A stretch of DNA of 64,000 bases, taken from the NCBI GenBank assembly GCA_022843025.1, contig JALHOL010000001.1, positions 124,001 to 188,000 of the forward strand, read 5' to 3'. Below the pieces are notes generated by a model. The model ran no database searches, was not told the origin of the DNA, and saw only the letters and a program-made list of their open reading frames with translations. Numbering within the stretch: position 1 is the stretch's first letter; each line of letters opens with the position of its first letter. The stretch comes from Paracoccaceae bacterium. Its GTDB lineage: Bacteria > Pseudomonadota > Alphaproteobacteria > Rhodobacterales > Rhodobacteraceae. This document shows positions 8,887 to 16,981 of the stretch, one piece after another. Made by a program: the position numbers and the translations under genes.

Positions 8887-9773
8887 TTTTCAGGCTTTTG
8901 ACAGTGCTTGTTCTTGCCGTTTCGGCTGCGCTGCCCGTGCAGGCGGAAACCAAGGCGAACCAGTTGTTCGGCGCTGTCAGCACTGCATCCGATAGCCGAC
9001 CCATGCCCTATGGCAGCTATGCCAAGGGCTGTGCGGATGGTCTGGTCCAACTGCCCGAAACTGGGCCGACATGGCAGGCTATGCGCCTGTCGCGCAACCG
9101 CAACTGGGGCCATCCGGTGATGATCGACTTTTTGGTCGAACTCAGCCAAGCAGCACGTCAGATCGGTTGGGCTGGCCTTTACATCGGTGACATCAGCCAG
9201 CCACGCGGTGGCCCGATGACAAGCGGCCATGCCAGCCACCAGATCGGGCTGGATGCCGATATCTGGATGCTGCCTCCCCGTCGCCTTGACCTAAGCCGCG
9301 CCGAGCGGGAAGAGATTTCGTCGATCCCCGTGCGGTCCGCCGATCAGCGTAGCATCACGGAAAACTGGACCCCCCGGCATCAGGCCGTGATGCGGGCCGC
9401 TGCGTTGGACCCGCGTGTGGACCGCGTCTTTGTGGCGGCTGCCGTGAAGATCGAGATGTGCCGCACCGCGACGCGGGCAGATCGCAAATGGTTGCAAAAG
9501 ATACGTCCGATCCAAGGCCATGACACGCATTTCCATGTCCGTCTGAAATGCCCCCGTGGCGCGCGGCATTGCGAAACGCAGACCCCCACGGTCAGCGAAC
9601 TTTCAAATGGTGGCGATGGCTGTGATGACACGCTGATGTGGTGGGTGTCGGAAGAATATCTGAACCCCAAACCCGACCCAAATGCCGAACCCGCGCCGCG
9701 CCAGCGTGGCGCACGCGATTACACTCTTGCCGATTTGCCCAGACAATGCCGAAACGTCCTCACCTCGCCCTGA
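8883..9773 (+). CDS. mepA: Penicillin-insensitive murein endopeptidase (MepA)
   Basis: 296 residues with a Sec signal peptide ([14 protein letters not shown] region, cleavage before ETKAN). The LAS-type zinc peptidase core is present: [17 protein letters not shown] supplies the first His and the Asp ligand, and [12 protein letters not shown] supplies the later catalytic and zinc His residues. Six Cys residues ([35 protein letters not shown]) fit the disulphide pattern of periplasmic MepA. It cleaves D-Ala-mDAP cross-links in peptidoglycan. Overlaps the upstream UMF1 gene by ATGA and the downstream phytase-like gene by 28 bp, giving a tight three-gene transcript. Confidence 0.93.
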   Translation: MIFRLLTVLVLAVSAALPVQAETKANQLFGAVSTASDSRPMPYGSYAKGCADGLVQLPETGPTWQAMRLSRNRNWGHPVMIDFLVELSQAARQIGWAGLYIGDISQPRGGPMTSGHASHQIGLDADIWMLPPRRLDLSRAEREEISSIPVRSADQRSITENWTPRHQAVMRAAALDPRVDRVFVAAAVKIEMCRTATRADRKWLQKIRPIQGHDTHFHVRLKCPRGARHCETQTPTVSELSNGGDGCDDTLMWWVSEEYLNPKPDPNAEPAPRQRGARDYTLADLPRQCRNVLTSP

Positions 9774-10642
9774 TGGCGGGGGCGTTTCTGGTTCTTGGCC
9801 TGCAGGGCAGCGCCAGCCAGACCTTGCCGGCAGGATTGGTCGGCGCGTTCCCTTGGCGGATGGATGACCCGAATTTCGGCGGATTGTCGGCCATCGAACT
9901 GGCAGAAGACGGCATGTCTTTCATTGCCCTATCGGATCGGGGGGCCTGGACACGGGGGCAGATCACCCGCGACGACGTGGGGCGCATCACCGCAGTCGAC
10001 GCCCGCCCAATGCGCTTTTTGCGCGGCCGGTTTGAGGCGCCGCTGGATCCCGGTCGCAATGATTCCGAAGGTATGGCCGTCGCGGCGGATGGCACGGTCT
10101 ATGTGTCTTTTGAAAACATCGCCCGGGTCCTGCGATATGAAGCTATCGACGGTCCAGCCCAGAATCTGATCACCCCGCGCGAATTTGGCCGAATGCAGCG
10201 CAACTCGGCGCTGGAGGCGCTGGCCATCGGCCCGGACGGGACACTCTATACCCTTCCCGAACGGTCTGGCGAACTGGAACGTCCCTTCCCTGTCTGGCGT
10301 TATCGTGATGGCGTATGGGATCAACCCTTTGGCCTGCGCCGCGATGGTGGATATCTTGCCGTAGGGGCGGATTTCGGCCCGGATGGGCGGCTTTACCTGC
10401 TGGAGCGTGAGTTTCACGGTCTGGCCGGGTTTTCCAGCCGCGTTCGCAGCTTTGCAGTGTCGGAGACGGAACTGTCAGACGAGCGGACCGATCTGGAAAC
10501 CCAGCCCGGTCAGCATGACAATCTGGAAGGCATTTCTGTCTGGCGCGGCCCGGATGCCGCGATCTGGCTGACGCTGCTCGCCGATGACAATTTCAACTTC
10601 TTTCAATCGACCGAAATCGTTGAATATCGGCTGACCGATTGA
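9746..10642 (+). CDS. Secreted esterase-like protein of the phytase-like family
   Basis: 298 residues from ATG 9746, giving a signal peptide ([20 protein letters not shown], cut near GSASQ). The body is a repeated-strand, propeller-like protein with [65 protein letters not shown] and [26 protein letters not shown]: the hallmark LSDRG, EGM/EGI and DDNF signatures of the 'esterase-like activity of phytase' (PF13449) family. Members are periplasmic or extracellular phosphoesterase-like beta-propellers of poorly defined substrate. The start lies inside the end of mepA. Function beyond the family is not established. Confidence 0.88.
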   Translation: MPKRPHLALMAGAFLVLGLQGSASQTLPAGLVGAFPWRMDDPNFGGLSAIELAEDGMSFIALSDRGAWTRGQITRDDVGRITAVDARPMRFLRGRFEAPLDPGRNDSEGMAVAADGTVYVSFENIARVLRYEAIDGPAQNLITPREFGRMQRNSALEALAIGPDGTLYTLPERSGELERPFPVWRYRDGVWDQPFGLRRDGGYLAVGADFGPDGRLYLLEREFHGLAGFSSRVRSFAVSETELSDERTDLETQPGQHDNLEGISVWRGPDAAIWLTLLADDNFNFFQSTEIVEYRLTD

Positions 10643-10683
10643 TGCGGTTGCCATAGCAGCCCTGTTGACAGCGGGATGGCCGG

Positions 10684-10722
10684 GGCGTAGGGGGCGCGCG
10701 TCCCCCGATGCGCGGGGGGCCA
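10684..10722 (+). promoter_or_regulatory. G/C hairpins in the leader of the queuosine-precursor transporter
   Basis: GGGGG at 10690-10694 can pair with CCCCC at 10702-10706; alternatively CCCCCG at 10702-10707 can pair with CGGGGG at 10713-10718 across a 5-base loop. The two hairpins share the same C run, so they exclude each other. They lie 40-70 bases upstream of the transporter ATG. I see no preQ1-I, -II or -III consensus, so a riboswitch assignment is not supported; in a GC-rich genome chance pairing is possible. Confidence 0.35.
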
Positions 10723-10757
10723 AGTCTCCGCGACCTTGTCAAAACGGAAAAACAGAC

Positions 10758-11381
10758 ATGACCCGCATTTCGCTTTATGGCGTGCTCGCCATGGCCATCG
10801 TCGTGGTGGCCTCTAACATCCTTGTCCAGCATCCTATCGGCACCTGGCTTACATGGGGTGCCTTTACCTATCCGCTTGCCTTTCTCGTCTCGGATATCGT
10901 GAACCGCCTCGAAGGACCGGCTGCCGCGCGTCGCGTGGTCTATGCAGGCTTTGTTGTCGGCCTTGCCTGCTCTGCTGTTGGCACGCAAATCATGGGTGAC
11001 TTCGGCCCTCTGGTCACCCTGCGCGTTGCTATCGGATCGGCCATCGCCTTCCTGCTGGCACAGCTTCTGGATATCGTCATCTTTGACCGCCTTCGCCGTC
11101 AGGCGTGGTGGAAGGCGCCGTTCATTTCCACCTTCGCTGGCTCCACGCTCGACACGGCGATCTTTTTCACTATCGCATTCTCGGCCTCGCTCAGCTTCAT
11201 CGAGCCGGGCAATGATGTGTCTTGGGCTGCCGAAGCCGTGCCGCTTCTGGGGGTGGGAAGTCCGGTCCCGTTCTGGGTGTCGCTGGGCGTTGCGGACTGG
11301 TGTGTGAAGATTGCCGTTGATCTGATCGCCCTGTTGCCGTTCCGCTTTGCGATCCGCCATATAGGCGCAAGGGTAGCGTGA
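10758..11381 (+). CDS. Queuosine precursor transporter (VUT/YhhQ, DUF165 family)
   Basis: 207 residues, almost wholly hydrophobic with about six membrane helices. The opening ISLYGVLAMAIVVVASNILVQ and TWGAFTYPLAFLVSDIVNR match the YhhQ family, whose conserved motif is (T/N)xGxxxYPLTFLxxDxxNE; the C-terminus DWCVKIAVDLIALLPFR is also typical. YhhQ takes up queuine-pathway precursors (preQ0/preQ1) used to modify tRNA wobble bases. A start further upstream at 10665 would add unconserved residues, so ATG 10758 is chosen. It is preceded by a hairpin-rich leader and followed by a separate small transcription unit. Confidence 0.9.
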   Translation: MTRISLYGVLAMAIVVVASNILVQHPIGTWLTWGAFTYPLAFLVSDIVNRLEGPAAARRVVYAGFVVGLACSAVGTQIMGDFGPLVTLRVAIGSAIAFLLAQLLDIVIFDRLRRQAWWKAPFISTFAGSTLDTAIFFTIAFSASLSFIEPGNDVSWAAEAVPLLGVGSPVPFWVSLGVADWCVKIAVDLIALLPFRFAIRHIGARVA

Positions 11382-11387
11382 TTTGTT

Positions 11388-11455
11388 TTGACAAACACAA
11401 AATCTGTGTCACGTTTGCCCTACTAGCAACCCATTTGAAAGGAGGTGATCCAGTG
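11388..11455 (+). promoter_or_regulatory. Putative promoter and extended Shine-Dalgarno of a mini-ORF
   Basis: TTGACA at 11388-11393 is a good -35; the hexamer at 17 bp spacing (ACGTTT) is a weak -10, so the promoter is tentative. AAAGGAGGTGATCCAG at 11438-11453 is complementary to 16 consecutive bases of the conserved 16S rRNA 3' end, far longer than a usual Shine-Dalgarno. A GTG starts at 11453-11455, 7 bases after GGAGG, which is ideal spacing. Chromosomal context shows it is not a piece of a 16S gene on the other strand, because the bases beyond this stretch do not match helix 45. Confidence 0.6.
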
Positions 11456-11509
11456 TCTAGAGCTACATTGGAGAGAGGTGTCGGGACAGTCAGGGGGCGT
11501 GTTTTCTGA
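11453..11509 (+). CDS. 18-residue mini-ORF (putative leader peptide or sRNA-encoded peptide)
   Basis: GTG at 11453 opens MSRATLERGVGTVRGRVF and stops at TGA 11507-11509. The start sits on the 16-base anti-16S complement described separately, which predicts very strong ribosome binding. A perfect hairpin, CTGAAGG / CCTTCAG with loop CAGC, spans 11505-11522 and contains the stop codon, so ribosome position at the stop would affect folding. A strong Rho-independent terminator lies 72 bases later, so the mini-ORF forms an independent transcript of roughly 180 bases between the queuosine transporter and arfB. I do not recognise the peptide. It could equally be a small RNA that sequesters ribosomes or is controlled by translation. 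Confidence 0.5.
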   Translation: MSRATLERGVGTVRGRVF

Positions 11510-11580
11510 AGGCAGCCCTTCAGTCGACAAACCATCTGATTGGGCTTGAAACCTAACTGGCCCATCTCCTTGGATCTCGG

Positions 11581-11607
11581 AAAGGGTCGCCGCGCAGGCG
11601 ACCCTTT
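11581..11607 (+). terminator. Rho-independent terminator of the mini-ORF transcript
   Basis: AAAGGGTCGCC (11581-11591) pairs perfectly with GGCGACCCTTT (11597-11607) around the loop GCGCA; the 3' arm runs into CTTTCTCTT. The 11-bp stem would end transcription before arfB, whose start is at 11640. Confidence 0.9.
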
Positions 11608-11639
11608 CTCTTGTGAAACATCAGCCGAAAACCGCGCCC

Positions 11640-12065
11640 ATGCTTCGCATCACCGACAACATCGCTATCGCCGATTGGGAGCTGTCCGAACAGTTCATGC
11701 GCGCCTCGGGGCCGGGCGGGCAGAATGTGAACAAGGTATCAACCGCCGTCGAATTGCGGTTTGAAGCCGAGCGATCCCCGCAGCTTTCCGGCCCGGTCAA
11801 AACCCGCCTGAAGCGTCTTGCAGGGCGAAAATGGACGACCGAAGGTGCCATCGTTATTCAGGTCGATGAAACCCGGTCACAGGCCCGAAACCGTGAAATC
11901 GCCCGTGAAAGGCTGGCCGATCTGATCCGTCAAGCGCTGGTCGCCCCAAAGCGGCGGATCGCCACCAAGCCGACGCTGGGCAGCCAACGCCGCCGCCTTG
12001 CCGCGAAATCAGTGCGAGGCGAGGTTAAATCGCTGCGCGGCAAGATTGACGGCGAGAATGACTGA
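11640..12065 (+). CDS. arfB: Alternative ribosome-rescue factor ArfB (peptidyl-tRNA hydrolase)
   Basis: 141 residues. ASGPGGQNVNKVSTAVELRF holds the release-factor GGQ motif (residues 26-28), and the C-terminus is a basic tail (PKRRIATKPT...RRRLAAKSVRGEVKSLRGK), the part of ArfB that enters the empty mRNA channel. Together they identify ArfB/YaeJ rather than a full-length release factor. It hydrolyses peptidyl-tRNA on ribosomes stalled without a stop codon. The ATG at 11640 is preferred; an in-frame GTG at 11613 would add nine residues. Its end overlaps the next gene by 8 bp. Confidence 0.95.
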   Translation: MLRITDNIAIADWELSEQFMRASGPGGQNVNKVSTAVELRFEAERSPQLSGPVKTRLKRLAGRKWTTEGAIVIQVDETRSQARNREIARERLADLIRQALVAPKRRIATKPTLGSQRRRLAAKSVRGEVKSLRGKIDGEND

Positions 12066-12996
12066 TCCTCTGCGTGATGAGGCGATTGAGGCCGCAGCGC
12101 TTTGGGATGCCCGTCTGCTGCGCCTGATTCTGGCGCGTGAGAATGCCGTTTTCGAAATCGCACTTCCCGGCGGTGATCGTGCGGCGCTACGCCTTCATCG
12201 CAGGGGATATCAGGGTGCAGAGGCCATCGCGTCCGAGCTTTGGTGGTGCGCAGAACTTGCCACCTTGGGCTTGCCGGTTCCCCGACCAATCACGTCTTTG
12301 CAGGTGCGCGTTCTGGAAACCCTAACCTCTCGCCGCCACGCCAGCGTCGTGTCTTGGCTTGATGGTGTGGCGATGGGCAAGGCGGGCCAGCCCTTTGCCG
12401 ACAGCGTTTCGGAACAGATCGACCGGCATTTCCTGCTGGGGCAGCTTCTGCGCCGGGTGCATGAGGCGAGCGAGGGTCTTGTATTGCCAGTCGACTTCAC
12501 CCGCCCGCGCTGGGATGCCGACGGTCTGGTTGGCGAGCTGCCGTTCTGGGGCCGTTTCTGGGACCACCCCGCCGCACAACCTTACCAATCTGCCGTGCTG
12601 ATCGCCGCGCGTGACGTCCTGCGCATGGAACTGCCCCGCCATGCCGCAGCAGGCGGCAAAAGCGGGCTGATCCATGCTGATGTGCTACGTGAGAACGTGC
12701 TGCTGTCAGAAACGGGCCTGTCCCTGATCGACTTTGACGACAGCGGTTTCGGCTTTCATCTTTATGATCTGGGCACCGTCCTTTCGCAGAACCAGTACGA
12801 ACCCGCCCGCGATGATCTGCGTGATGCGCTGATGGCGGGATATGGGACCGATGCCGTAGACATGGTCGAGCTTTTCACGATGGCGCGCATCATGGCCTCG
12901 GTCGGTTGGACCATGCCGCGACTTGCCCCAGATGACCCGATCCATCGCAGCCATCTGGCCCGCGCAGTGATGTGCGCCCGCCGCGTTCTGGGCTAG
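12058..12996 (+). CDS. Phosphotransferase enzyme family protein (APH / SrkA-like kinase)
   Basis: 312 residues with the aminoglycoside-phosphotransferase/choline-kinase fold. The catalytic loop is LIHADVLRENVLL (Brenner-type HxDxxxxN) and the metal-binding segment is LIDFDDSGFGFHLYDLGTVL, very close to SrkA/homoserine-kinase-like proteins. The N-terminal lobe has LRLHRRGYQ with the ATP-site Arg/Lys region. Substrate is not evident: it may phosphorylate a small alcohol or a protein Ser/Thr as SrkA does. The overlap with arfB suggests cotranscription with ribosome rescue, but that link is inference. It converges on pncB, with stop codons one base apart. Confidence 0.87.
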   Translation: MTDPLRDEAIEAAALWDARLLRLILARENAVFEIALPGGDRAALRLHRRGYQGAEAIASELWWCAELATLGLPVPRPITSLQVRVLETLTSRRHASVVSWLDGVAMGKAGQPFADSVSEQIDRHFLLGQLLRRVHEASEGLVLPVDFTRPRWDADGLVGELPFWGRFWDHPAAQPYQSAVLIAARDVLRMELPRHAAAGGKSGLIHADVLRENVLLSETGLSLIDFDDSGFGFHLYDLGTVLSQNQYEPARDDLRDALMAGYGTDAVDMVELFTMARIMASVGWTMPRLAPDDPIHRSHLARAVMCARRVLG

Positions 12997-12997
12997 G

Positions 12998-14287
12998 CTA
13001 CACCGTCACCGCCATCGCCGCCTGCTCGCCAACGCCAAAGATCCGCTTATATCGCGCGATCTCGTCCTGCGGGCCCATCGCCTTGTTGGGGTTGTCCGAC
13101 AGCTTCACTGTCGGGCGGCCATTTGCCGAAACCGCCTTGCAGACAAGGCTGAACGGCGCAAGCCGGTCACCCGCCAAGCCCCGGAAATCATTCGTCAGCA
13201 TCGTGCCCCAGCCGAAACTGACCTTAACACGCCCGTGAAACTTGCGGTGCAACTCTTCGATCTTTTCGACATCAAGACCATCGGAAAAGATCACCAGCTT
13301 TTGCGTCGGGTCCTCGCCCCGTGCTTTCCACCAGCGGATCGCGGTTTCCGCCCCGGCGGCAGGATCGCCCGAATCGATCCGTATCCCCGTCCAGGCCGCC
13401 AACCAATCGGGTGCATTGCGCAAAAAGCCTTCGGTCCCATAGGTATCGGGCAGAATGACGCGCAGATTGCCGTCATGCTCTTCATGCCAGTCGGCCAGCA
13501 CTTGATACGGTGCTTGGGCCAGTTCCGCGTCACTGTTGGACAGGGCCGAATAGACCATCGGCAATTCATGCGCGTTCGTGCCGATCGCTTCGATATCCCG
13601 CTTCATCGCGATGCGGCAATTCGAGGTGCCGATGAATTTTTCGCCCAACCCTTCCTGCATGGCCTGAACGCACCAATCCTGCCACAGAAAAGAATGCCGC
13701 CGCCGCGTCCCGAAATCCGCAATCTTCAGCGTATCCAGTGCCTTCAGCCGCTCGATCTTTTCCCAAAGCCGGGTCATGGCGCGCGCATAGAGCACCTGCA
13801 GTTCAAACTTGCCCATCCCTTTAAGCACGGCACGCGACCGCAATTCCATCAGAACCGCCAGCGCCGGGATTTCCCACAGCATCACCTCGGGCCACTTGCC
13901 TTCAAAGGTCAGCTCATACTGACCATCGCGCTTTTCAAGATGATAGGGCGGCAGAAGCAGCCCTTCGAACCATTCCATGAAATCGGGCCGGAACATCTGG
14001 CGCTTGCCATAGAACATGTTCCCGCGCAGCCATGTGCTTTCGCCGCGCGACAGGGACAGCGACCTGACATGATCCAGCTGTTCGCGCAATTCGCCTTCGT
14101 CGATCAGTTCCGCAAGGCGCACACTTGAGGACCGGTTGATCAGCGAAAAGGTGACGGTCGTTTCCGGCTTGTTCCGGAAAATCGACTGACACATCAGCAG
14201 TTTGTAGAAATCGGTGTCGATCAGAGACCGGACGATCGGATCGATCTTCCAGTTATGGTTGTGCACCCGAGAGGCAATATCGACCAC
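12998..14287 (-). CDS. pncB: Nicotinate phosphoribosyltransferase
   Basis: 429 residues. I place the start at GTG 14287 (MVDIASRVHNHNWKIDP) because GGAGG lies 6 bases upstream, inside the end of pncA. Family motifs: LIDTDFYKLLMCQ at the N-terminus, FGTRRRHSFLWQDW carrying the active-site region with the autophosphorylated His, FIGTSNCRIAMK, and GIRIDSGDPAAGAE binding the phosphoribosyl group. It makes nicotinate mononucleotide from nicotinate and PRPP with ATP hydrolysis. With pncA directly upstream it forms the Preiss-Handler salvage pair that recycles nicotinamide to NAD. Confidence 0.97.
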   Translation of the reverse strand: MVDIASRVHNHNWKIDPIVRSLIDTDFYKLLMCQSIFRNKPETTVTFSLINRSSSVRLAELIDEGELREQLDHVRSLSLSRGESTWLRGNMFYGKRQMFRPDFMEWFEGLLLPPYHLEKRDGQYELTFEGKWPEVMLWEIPALAVLMELRSRAVLKGMGKFELQVLYARAMTRLWEKIERLKALDTLKIADFGTRRRHSFLWQDWCVQAMQEGLGEKFIGTSNCRIAMKRDIEAIGTNAHELPMVYSALSNSDAELAQAPYQVLADWHEEHDGNLRVILPDTYGTEGFLRNAPDWLAAWTGIRIDSGDPAAGAETAIRWWKARGEDPTQKLVIFSDGLDVEKIEELHRKFHGRVKVSFGWGTMLTNDFRGLAGDRLAPFSLVCKAVSANGRPTVKLSDNPNKAMGPQDEIARYKRIFGVGEQAAMAVTV

Positions 14288-14288
14288 G

Positions 14289-14897
14289 TCAGTCCTCCAA
14301 CGCGACGCCGGCTGCGCGCATGTCATTCACCATCCGTGCCAGCGATCCGCCAAGGTCAATGCCCCGGCAAGCCCCCAGCAGAACCGTCGCTGCAAAACCC
14401 AGACGGGCGGCATCCAGTGCGGAATAGGCAACGCAAAAGTCGGTAGCAAGGCCAACAAACGTGACGCCCGCCACGCCACGGCTGCGCAGATAGCCTTCTA
14501 GGCCGGTGGGTGTTGTGCGGTCATTCTCGAAGAACGCGGAATAGCTGTCGATCGCGGGGCGAAATCCCTTGCGTATGATCAAGTCTGCCGGATCCGTCCG
14601 CAGTGCAGGGTGAAAAAGGGCGCCATCGCTGCCCTGAATACAGTGGTCGGGCCACAGTGTCTGTTCCCCATAAGGCATTGTCACGCTGTCGAATGCAGCC
14701 TTGCCGGGATGGTTGGAAGCAAAGGAGGAATGCGTAGGCGGATGCCAATCCTGTGTCAGCACTACAACCGGAAACTCGGCCATCAGGGCATTCACGCGCG
14801 GAATGATCACGTCCCCCTCGGCCACCGCCAAGGCACCGCCGGGGCAGAAGTCATTCTGGATGTCGATCACGATCAGCGCTTGATCTGCGGCACGCAT
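14289..14897 (-). CDS. pncA: Nicotinamidase
   Basis: 202 residues. Catalytic triad elements are visible: Asp in ALIVIDIQNDFCPGG, Lys in LIIRKGF, and Cys in GLATDFCVAYSALDA. The metal site is DWHPPTHSSF with Asp, His and His. It deamidates nicotinamide to nicotinate, the substrate of pncB, which starts one base after its stop. The gene is divergent from trhO with about 100 bp between starts. Confidence 0.96.
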   Translation of the reverse strand: MRAADQALIVIDIQNDFCPGGALAVAEGDVIIPRVNALMAEFPVVVLTQDWHPPTHSSFASNHPGKAAFDSVTMPYGEQTLWPDHCIQGSDGALFHPALRTDPADLIIRKGFRPAIDSYSAFFENDRTTPTGLEGYLRSRGVAGVTFVGLATDFCVAYSALDAARLGFAATVLLGACRGIDLGGSLARMVNDMRAAGVALED

Positions 14898-15000
14898 GGC
14901 GGTCCTCGCGGCGGTATATTCAACCCTGCGTAGGAAACCCCCGCCCTTGCGTCAATGGGAGGCGCTTGAATTCGCGGGGAAATGGGGGCATCCCCCGGAT

Positions 15001-15903
15001 ATGCTGATCGTCGCCGCCCTGTATCACTTCACCCGATTTGCCAATCCGGCCGCCCTGCGCGCGCCGCTGCTGGACTGCGCCTTGCGCAATGGCGTCAGGG
15101 GATCACTTCTGCTGGCGAGTGAAGGCATCAACGGCACCATCGCCGGAACGCGGCTGGGGATTGATACGGTTCTGGCCCATATCCGCACCTTGCCCGGCTG
15201 TGCCGATCTGGAATGGAAGGAAAGCCCCGCATCCGAGATGCCTTTTGGCAAGATGAAAGTCCGCCTGAAGCGCGAGATCGTGACAATGGGCCAGCCCAAC
15301 GTAGACCCGAAATCGCGTGTGGGCCATTACGTCGATGCGGCCGATTGGAATGATCTGATCGCATCGCCCGATGTTGCGGTGATCGACACGCGGAATGACT
15401 ACGAGGTGGCCATCGGAACCTTTGCCGGTGCCGTCGACCCCGGCACCCGGTCCTTCAGCGAATTTCCGCAGTGGTGGGAAGCCAACCGTGACCGGTTTCA
15501 CAACAAGCGGATCGCGATGTTCTGCACGGGCGGCATCCGCTGCGAAAAATCCACAAACTGGCTGCTGCAACAGGGCGTGTCAGAGGTGTTTCACCTGAAG
15601 GGCGGCATCCTGAAATACCTTGAAACTGTCCCCGAGGATCGCTCGCTCTGGCAGGGGGAGTGTTTTGTTTTCGACAAGCGGGTGTCTGTCGGTCATGGTC
15701 TGGTGCCCGGCGATCTTTCGGCTTGCGGGGCCTGCCGTCGCCCCGTCACGCCGGAGGCGCGTCTGGACCCTGCTTATGAGGAGGGCGTCTCCTGCCCCGC
15801 CTGCAAGGATGAATACAGCGCTGCAGATCGTGCGCGTTTCCGCGAACGCCAGCATCAGATGAAATTGGCCGAGGCACGGGGAGAGCCGCACCTCGGCGCG
15901 TGA
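15001..15903 (+). CDS. trhO: tRNA uridine(34) hydroxylase (rhodanese domain)
   Basis: 300 residues from ATG 15001. The N-terminal UPF0176 part (LYHFTRFANPAALRAPLL...SEGINGTIAG) is followed by a rhodanese domain with VIDTRNDYEVAIGTF and the active-site loop FCTGGIRCEKS (Cys175, Cys181). The C-terminus has two CxxC pairs (CGACRR, CPACKD), a zinc-finger-like tail. TrhO makes 5-hydroxyuridine at the wobble base of several tRNAs in an oxygen-dependent reaction. The stop TGA (15901-15903) abuts the reverse stop of the next gene, together forming TGATCA. Confidence 0.95.
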   Translation: MLIVAALYHFTRFANPAALRAPLLDCALRNGVRGSLLLASEGINGTIAGTRLGIDTVLAHIRTLPGCADLEWKESPASEMPFGKMKVRLKREIVTMGQPNVDPKSRVGHYVDAADWNDLIASPDVAVIDTRNDYEVAIGTFAGAVDPGTRSFSEFPQWWEANRDRFHNKRIAMFCTGGIRCEKSTNWLLQQGVSEVFHLKGGILKYLETVPEDRSLWQGECFVFDKRVSVGHGLVPGDLSACGACRRPVTPEARLDPAYEEGVSCPACKDEYSAADRARFRERQHQMKLAEARGEPHLGA

Positions 15904-16959
15904 TCACCGAAGGCGTTTGCCATCGGCATCAAAGAACAGCGCGTCCTTGGCATCAAAAGCAATCCCGACGGTGCTTCCCATCGGCGGTGTGACATCCCCT
16001 TTCGCCTCGATCACCAGCTTTTCGCCAGTGGTGGCCGAAACGTGAATGAAGCTGACGCCACCCAGCGCCTCGGTCATTTCCACCCGGTGGGAAGTGCCTT
16101 CGGTCACCCGCAGGTGTTGGGGCCGCAGGCCGATCTCGACGCTGGAACCGGTAGATGGGAGCCCGCCAGAAAAAGCCACGGTCGCGCCCAAGGCCGGCGC
16201 GTTCGCACCATGTGCGGCGTCCACCTTGGCCGCGACGAAATTCATCGCAGGGCTGCCGATAAACCCGGCCACAAAGCGGTTGTCCGGGTTGTGATACAGT
16301 TCCAGCGGCTTGCCGACCTGTTCCACCCGCCCTTTGCGCAGCACAACGATCTTGTCGGCCAGCGTCATCGCCTCGACCTGATCATGGGTCACATAGATCA
16401 TCGTCGCGCCGATCTCGCGGTGCAGGCGGGCGATTTCCACCCGCATCTCCACCCGCAATTCAGCATCTAGGTTGGACAGCGGTTCATCGAAAAGAAATAC
16501 CTCTGGCCCGCGCACGATGGCGCGTCCGATTGCCACGCGCTGGCGTTGCCCACCAGACAGCGCCTTGGGCTTGCGCGACAAAAGCTCTTCCAGCTTCAGA
16601 ATCCGCGCCGCTTCGGCGACTTTTTTATCCGTTTCGGCCTTGGGGTGGCCGGTCATCTTCAGGCCAAAGCCCATGTTTTCGGCCACTGTCATATGCGGGT
16701 AAAGTGCGTAGGTCTGAAATACCATCGCCACGCCGCGTTCGGATGGGTCCACCTGCGTTACATCCCGGTTCCCGATCCGGATGGCGCCGTCCGACGTTTC
16801 CTCCAGCCCGGCTACCATGCGCAACAAGGTAGACTTGCCACAGCCCGACGGGCCGACAAAGACGCAGAACTCGCCGTCTTCGATTGTCAGATCGACCCCG
16901 TGGATGACCTGTGCCTCGCCGAATCGTTTGACGACCTTGTGTAGAACCACTCCCGACAT
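15904..16959 (-). CDS. Sugar ABC transporter ATP-binding protein (UgpC/MalK type)
   Basis: 351 residues from ATG 16959 (MSGVVLHKVVKRFGEAQ), with a GGGGGG ribosome site. Walker A GPSGCGKST (36-44), Q-loop VFQTYALYPHMT, ABC signature LSGGQRQRVAIGRAI, Walker B EVFLFDEPLSNLD, H-loop YVTHDQ, and C-terminal TOBE/MalK regulatory part with IGLRPQHLRV. MalK/UgpC-type ATPases energise carbohydrate importers made of a binding protein and two permeases; exactly those lie on the opposite strand from 17866, and no other permease set is in the window. It is cotranscribed with the IclR gene (22-bp gap), so importer parts are split across a divergent promoter region. Confidence 0.93.
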   Translation of the reverse strand: MSGVVLHKVVKRFGEAQVIHGVDLTIEDGEFCVFVGPSGCGKSTLLRMVAGLEETSDGAIRIGNRDVTQVDPSERGVAMVFQTYALYPHMTVAENMGFGLKMTGHPKAETDKKVAEAARILKLEELLSRKPKALSGGQRQRVAIGRAIVRGPEVFLFDEPLSNLDAELRVEMRVEIARLHREIGATMIYVTHDQVEAMTLADKIVVLRKGRVEQVGKPLELYHNPDNRFVAGFIGSPAMNFVAAKVDAAHGANAPALGATVAFSGGLPSTGSSVEIGLRPQHLRVTEGTSHRVEMTEALGGVSFIHVSATTGEKLVIEAKGDVTPPMGSTVGIAFDAKDALFFDADGKRLR

Positions 16960-16981
16960 CCGCGTCCCCCCTTGAATTCCG

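Noticed and set aside
10643..10757. preQ1 riboswitch
   Set aside because: No preQ1-I, -II or -III consensus could be matched; only unnamed hairpins are reported.
11438..11453. Piece of a 16S rRNA gene on the minus strand
   Set aside because: Bases beyond the 16-base match do not continue into 16S helix 45; the match is better explained as an extended Shine-Dalgarno.
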